From JAJFGI01 sp036397065 (GTDB lineage: Bacteria > Pseudomonadota > Alphaproteobacteria > Kiloniellales > J153): 7,802 nt of DNA. Below, piece by piece: positions 5,827-7,802 of the stretch. The DNA lies in contig DASWJP010000144.1 of NCBI GenBank assembly GCA_036397065.1, positions 1 through 7,802 on the forward strand, given 5' to 3'. A program made the translations under genes and the position numbers. Under the pieces are notes generated by a model. It searched no databases and was not told the origin of the DNA. It worked only from the letters and a program-made list of their open reading frames with translations. Every line of letters starts with the position of its first letter. Within the stretch, counting starts at the first letter, position 1.

Positions 5827-6355
5827 CGACAGCAAGCCGTTCCTGCCCGTCAATATCGCGGTTCTGACCGTTTCCGATACCCGCACCCTGGAAGACGACA
5901 AGTCCGGCCGCTCCTTGACCGAGTTGATCGCCGCCGACGGCCATACCGTCGCCGCGCGGGAGATCGTGCGCGACGAGACGGAGGCCATCGCCGCCCGTCT
6001 GCGCGCCTACATCGCCGATCCGGCCATCGACGTGGTGATCGCCACCGGCGGTACCGGGGTGACCGGCCGCGACGTGACGCCCGAGGCATTCAAGATGGTG
6101 ATGGAAAAAGAGATCGAAGGGTTCGGCGAATTGTTCCGCTGGCTGAGCTACCAGAAGATCGGCACATCGACCATGCAAAGCCGCGCCATCGGCGGCGTCG
6201 CCGGCGGAACCTACCTTTTCGCCCTGCCCGGTTCGCCCTCGGCCTGCCGCGACGGCTGGCAGGACATTCTCCGCCACCAGCTCGATTCCCGGCTGCGGCC
6301 GTGCAACCTGGTGGAACTGATGCCGCGCCTCAAGGAGCACCTGAAGGGCGCTTGA
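5813..6355 (+). CDS. moaB: Molybdenum cofactor biosynthesis protein MoaB
   Basis: 180 aa, cytoplasmic. MoaB/MogA proteins act in the molybdopterin branch of Moco synthesis, where active members adenylylate molybdopterin before metal insertion. Seen: LTVSDTR (18-24), TGGTGVTGRDVTPEA (78-92), EIEGFGELFRWLSYQKIGTST (100-120), MQSRA (121-125), LPGSP (138-142) and the C-terminal RPCNLVELMPRL (162-173), which favours MoaB over MogA. Whether this copy is catalytic cannot be decided from sequence alone (E. coli MoaB is reported inactive, archaeal MoaB active). ATG 5813 is preferred over an upstream in-frame start near 5735, because the extra 26 residues lie inside slt and are not family-like. There is no clear Shine-Dalgarno, so it likely depends on coupling to slt, which it overlaps by 14 nt. 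Its 3' end overlaps the convergent transferase gene by 26 nt. Confidence 0.9.
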   Translation: MTRIDDSKPFLPVNIAVLTVSDTRTLEDDKSGRSLTELIAADGHTVAAREIVRDETEAIAARLRAYIADPAIDVVIATGGTGVTGRDVTPEAFKMVMEKEIEGFGELFRWLSYQKIGTSTMQSRAIGGVAGGTYLFALPGSPSACRDGWQDILRHQLDSRLRPCNLVELMPRLKEHLKGA

Positions 6356-6947
6356 TCCGTTGCCGCCAGCGGTGCCAATCGGCGCCCGTATCCACGTCCT
6401 GCAGTTCTTCCAGATACCCAACGGATGCCCCGCGCATATTGGCCAGGGTATCGGCCAGGGCATGGCAACTGGACCAACGCACGCCGGCAAAAGGATCGCG
6501 CCGCGCCGGCCGGCGGCGGGCGCCGATCAGCCAATAACCGCCATCGGCCGCCGGGCCGAACACCCAGCCGCACGAGCCCAAGCGAGCAAACGCCGCGGCG
6601 ATATGGGCCGGCCGCACATCGGGAATATCCGAGCCGACAATGACCACCGGCCCGGGCGGCAGATCGCGCAGCAGGCGGCCCATGCGGGCACCCAGATCGC
6701 CTGGGCCTTGCGCGACGGCGCGCCAAGGGGACGGCCATCCGGCGGACACGGCGCTATCGGGTGTGACCGCCAGCCAACAGCGCCAACGCCGGGTTCGGCC
6801 TAGGCGGCGCAGCAAGGATACCAGGCCGTGCCGATAGAAGCGCCAGGCGGCCAAATCGCCCACGTCCCTGGCCAGGCGCCGCTTCACCGCCCCCAGGCGC
6901 GGCGCCCGGGCCATGATCACCACATGCAAGGCCGGTCCCCGCCGCAT
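6330..6947 (-). CDS. TIGR04282/DUF2064-type CofC-like transferase
   Basis: 205 aa, predicted soluble. Its fold resembles nucleotidyltransferases/glycosyltransferases (CofC-like); the family is named for genomic association with a radical SAM/selenodomain protein and with arsenosugar-type clusters. The reaction is not established from sequence. Seen: an N-terminal VVIMARAPRLGAVKRRLA (9-26), the metal-binding-like GSDIPD (105-110), GPAADGGYWLIG (131-142), FAGVRWSS (153-160) and VDTGADW (185-191). Start: ATG 6947-6945 shares its A with the TGA of the upstream glycosyltransferase (TGATG), a standard coupling arrangement; the codon before it is a TTG that I do not prefer. The C-terminal end lies antisense to moaB. 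Tandem placement after the TIGR04283-type gene strongly supports the family call. Confidence 0.85.
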   Translation of the reverse strand: MRRGPALHVVIMARAPRLGAVKRRLARDVGDLAAWRFYRHGLVSLLRRLGRTRRWRCWLAVTPDSAVSAGWPSPWRAVAQGPGDLGARMGRLLRDLPPGPVVIVGSDIPDVRPAHIAAAFARLGSCGWVFGPAADGGYWLIGARRRPARRDPFAGVRWSSCHALADTLANMRGASVGYLEELQDVDTGADWHRWRQRIKRPSGAP

Positions 6948-7663
6948 CAATTATACAACCGCTGCAACCAGCGCGGCGGCACGCCGAGGAAATAGAGCGC
7001 CAGGATCGCCAGATTGCGCAGGGGCCGCAGCCACCAGCCGCCGGCTCGATAGCGTTCCGCCGAGGTGACCGCCGCCACAGCGAGCGGCAACAATCGGCGG
7101 CGGCCGATGCGGCGGACGAAGTCCACATCCTCCATCAACGGCAGCGGCCGATAGCCGCCCAACGAACGGTAGAAATCGGCGGCGATCAGCAGGCCCTGAT
7201 CGCCGTACGGCAAGCCGAACACCCGGCCGCGCCAGCGGGCCAGTCGCTCGATCCGTCGCGCCCGTGGGTCCGCATCATCCAGGACCAGGCGGAACACCGC
7301 GGCCCGGCAACTGTTGGCCGGATCGGCCATGAATGCCGCCGCCGCCGAAGCCCAGCCCGGCGCCGGCACCGTATCCGCATGCAGAAACAGCAGCCACGGC
7401 CCGGCGGCACGGCCCGCACCGGCAACCAATTGAGCGCCGCGTCCCACGGGGGCACTGAACACTTCGGCGCCGGCCGCCCGCGCCACCAGGCGCGTACCGT
7501 CGGTCGAGCCGCCATCGGCCAAAATAATCTCACGGATCAGCTTCCCACGCCGGCCCTCGTCCAGGGCGGCCAAGGTCGCGGGCAATGCAGCGGCGGCGTT
7601 ACGGGCCAGGATGACGATGCTCAGCGGTGGGCTCAGTGGCGGTTCGCGCATGACCCGGGTCAT
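6947..7663 (-). CDS. TIGR04283-type family 2 glycosyltransferase
   Basis: 238 aa. A GT-A fold transferase of the 'rSAM/selenodomain-associated transferase 2' group, some members of which are annotated in arsenosugar biosynthesis; donor and acceptor here are unknown. Seen: LSIVILARN (14-22), ADGGSTDGT (49-57), RGAQL (75-79), LHADT with the metal-binding Asp (95-99), LPYGDQGLLI (151-160), LMEDVDFVRR (176-185), and a hydrophobic C-terminal stretch LRNLAILALYFLGVPP (215-230) that may contact the membrane. Start: ATG 7663 is chosen. ATG 7651 is equally possible, and an upstream reading to 7789 would add basic, non-conserved residues antisense to the neighbouring gene. It is coupled to the downstream CofC-like gene by TGATG. 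It is divergent from the partial gene at the right edge. Confidence 0.85.
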   Translation of the reverse strand: MTRVMREPPLSPPLSIVILARNAAAALPATLAALDEGRRGKLIREIILADGGSTDGTRLVARAAGAEVFSAPVGRGAQLVAGAGRAAGPWLLFLHADTVPAPGWASAAAAFMADPANSCRAAVFRLVLDDADPRARRIERLARWRGRVFGLPYGDQGLLIAADFYRSLGGYRPLPLMEDVDFVRRIGRRRLLPLAVAAVTSAERYRAGGWWLRPLRNLAILALYFLGVPPRWLQRLYN

Positions 7664-7687
7664 AGCACAGCTTGCGGCAAATCCTGA

Positions 7688-7709
7688 GCGCCGGCCTTTC
7701 GCCCGGCGC
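7688..7709. other. GC-rich hairpin in the divergent intergenic region
   Basis: GCGCCGG (7688-7694) and CCGGCGC (7703-7709) are perfect 7-nt arms around an 8-nt loop, in the 73-nt gap between the divergent glycosyltransferase and the right-edge gene. There is no T-run on either side, so it is not an intrinsic terminator. It could be an operator or a 5'-leader hairpin of one of the two genes; in GC-rich DNA chance is also possible. Confidence 0.3.
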
Positions 7710-7736
7710 GCACGCCGTGTTACCGCTTGGCCCATT

Positions 7737-7802
7737 ATGGCCATGCACCACGGACCCGACCTCGACGCCCTCGCCGCCGCCCTGGCCAACCTGCCGGGCC
7801 AC
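7737..7802 (+). CDS. 5' end of a gene cut by the window edge, possibly recR
   Basis: 22 codons from ATG 7737, open to the window end. The peptide has a short lead (MAMHHGPD), then LDALAAALANLPGH. An alpha-helix leading into Leu-Pro-Gly at this position resembles the N-terminal helix-hairpin-helix of RecR (usually LPGxGPRSARR), a recombination-mediator protein of the RecFOR pathway. That resemblance is short and the decisive residues lie outside the window, so the identity is tentative. An ATG two codons on (7743) could be the start. The minus-strand frame across the same bases is treated as a shadow. Confidence 0.3.
   Translation, partial: MAMHHGPDLDALAAALANLPGH

Noticed and set aside
3745..5988. 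A 747-codon open frame on the minus strand, antisense to slt
   Set aside because: It has the Arg/Gly/Gln-rich, repetitive composition of an antisense shadow in GC-rich DNA. The plus strand carries a clear Slt70 with catalytic motifs over the same bases.
7664..7789. Longer N-terminus for the family 2 glycosyltransferase
   Set aside because: The extra residues are basic and unconserved, and run antisense across the promoter and start of the right-edge gene. The conserved fold starts right after ATG 7663/7651.

Overview
This is a GC-rich chromosomal window that reads like an alphaproteobacterium, probably of the Rhodospirillales (Rhodospirillum/Magnetospirillum-like). The reasons are the codon bias, a convincing rhodoquinone biosynthesis gene (rquA), a family-4-type uracil-DNA glycosylase of the tryptophan-substituted kind that I associate with alphaproteobacteria, and the general gene mix. 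This placement is inferred from gene content; no database search was possible.

Layout, left to right. (1) 119-2864, minus strand: a three-gene respiratory operon, transcribed right to left. It encodes a periplasmic cytochrome with an ethylbenzene-dehydrogenase-type (DOMON-like) haem-binding domain, a membrane-anchored tetrahaem NapC/NirT-family quinol dehydrogenase, and RquA, which converts ubiquinone to rhodoquinone. The last two genes overlap by ATGA. A long, nearly perfect stem-loop lies between the first two. (2) 2865-3025: a divergent promoter region carrying a 9/10 match to the FNR/Anr box and a separate inverted repeat. (3) 3026-6355, plus strand: a uracil-DNA glycosylase-like protein missing two of the four expected Fe-S cysteines, an Slt70-type soluble lytic transglycosylase, and MoaB (molybdenum cofactor biosynthesis), which overlaps the transglycosylase gene by 14 nt. 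(4) 6330-7663, minus strand: a translationally coupled pair of transferases, a TIGR04283-type family 2 glycosyltransferase followed by a TIGR04282/DUF2064 CofC-like transferase. The latter runs tail-to-tail into moaB with a 26-nt overlap. (5) 7737-7802, plus strand: the first 22 codons of a gene cut by the window edge, possibly recR.

The most interesting part is the left operon. A quinone-tailoring enzyme is coupled to a quinol-oxidising tetrahaem cytochrome and a periplasmic haem protein, under a probable anaerobic regulator. This suggests a dedicated (rhodo)quinol-linked electron-transfer branch to the periplasm. Its terminal acceptor is not visible here. The rest of the window is mostly housekeeping.
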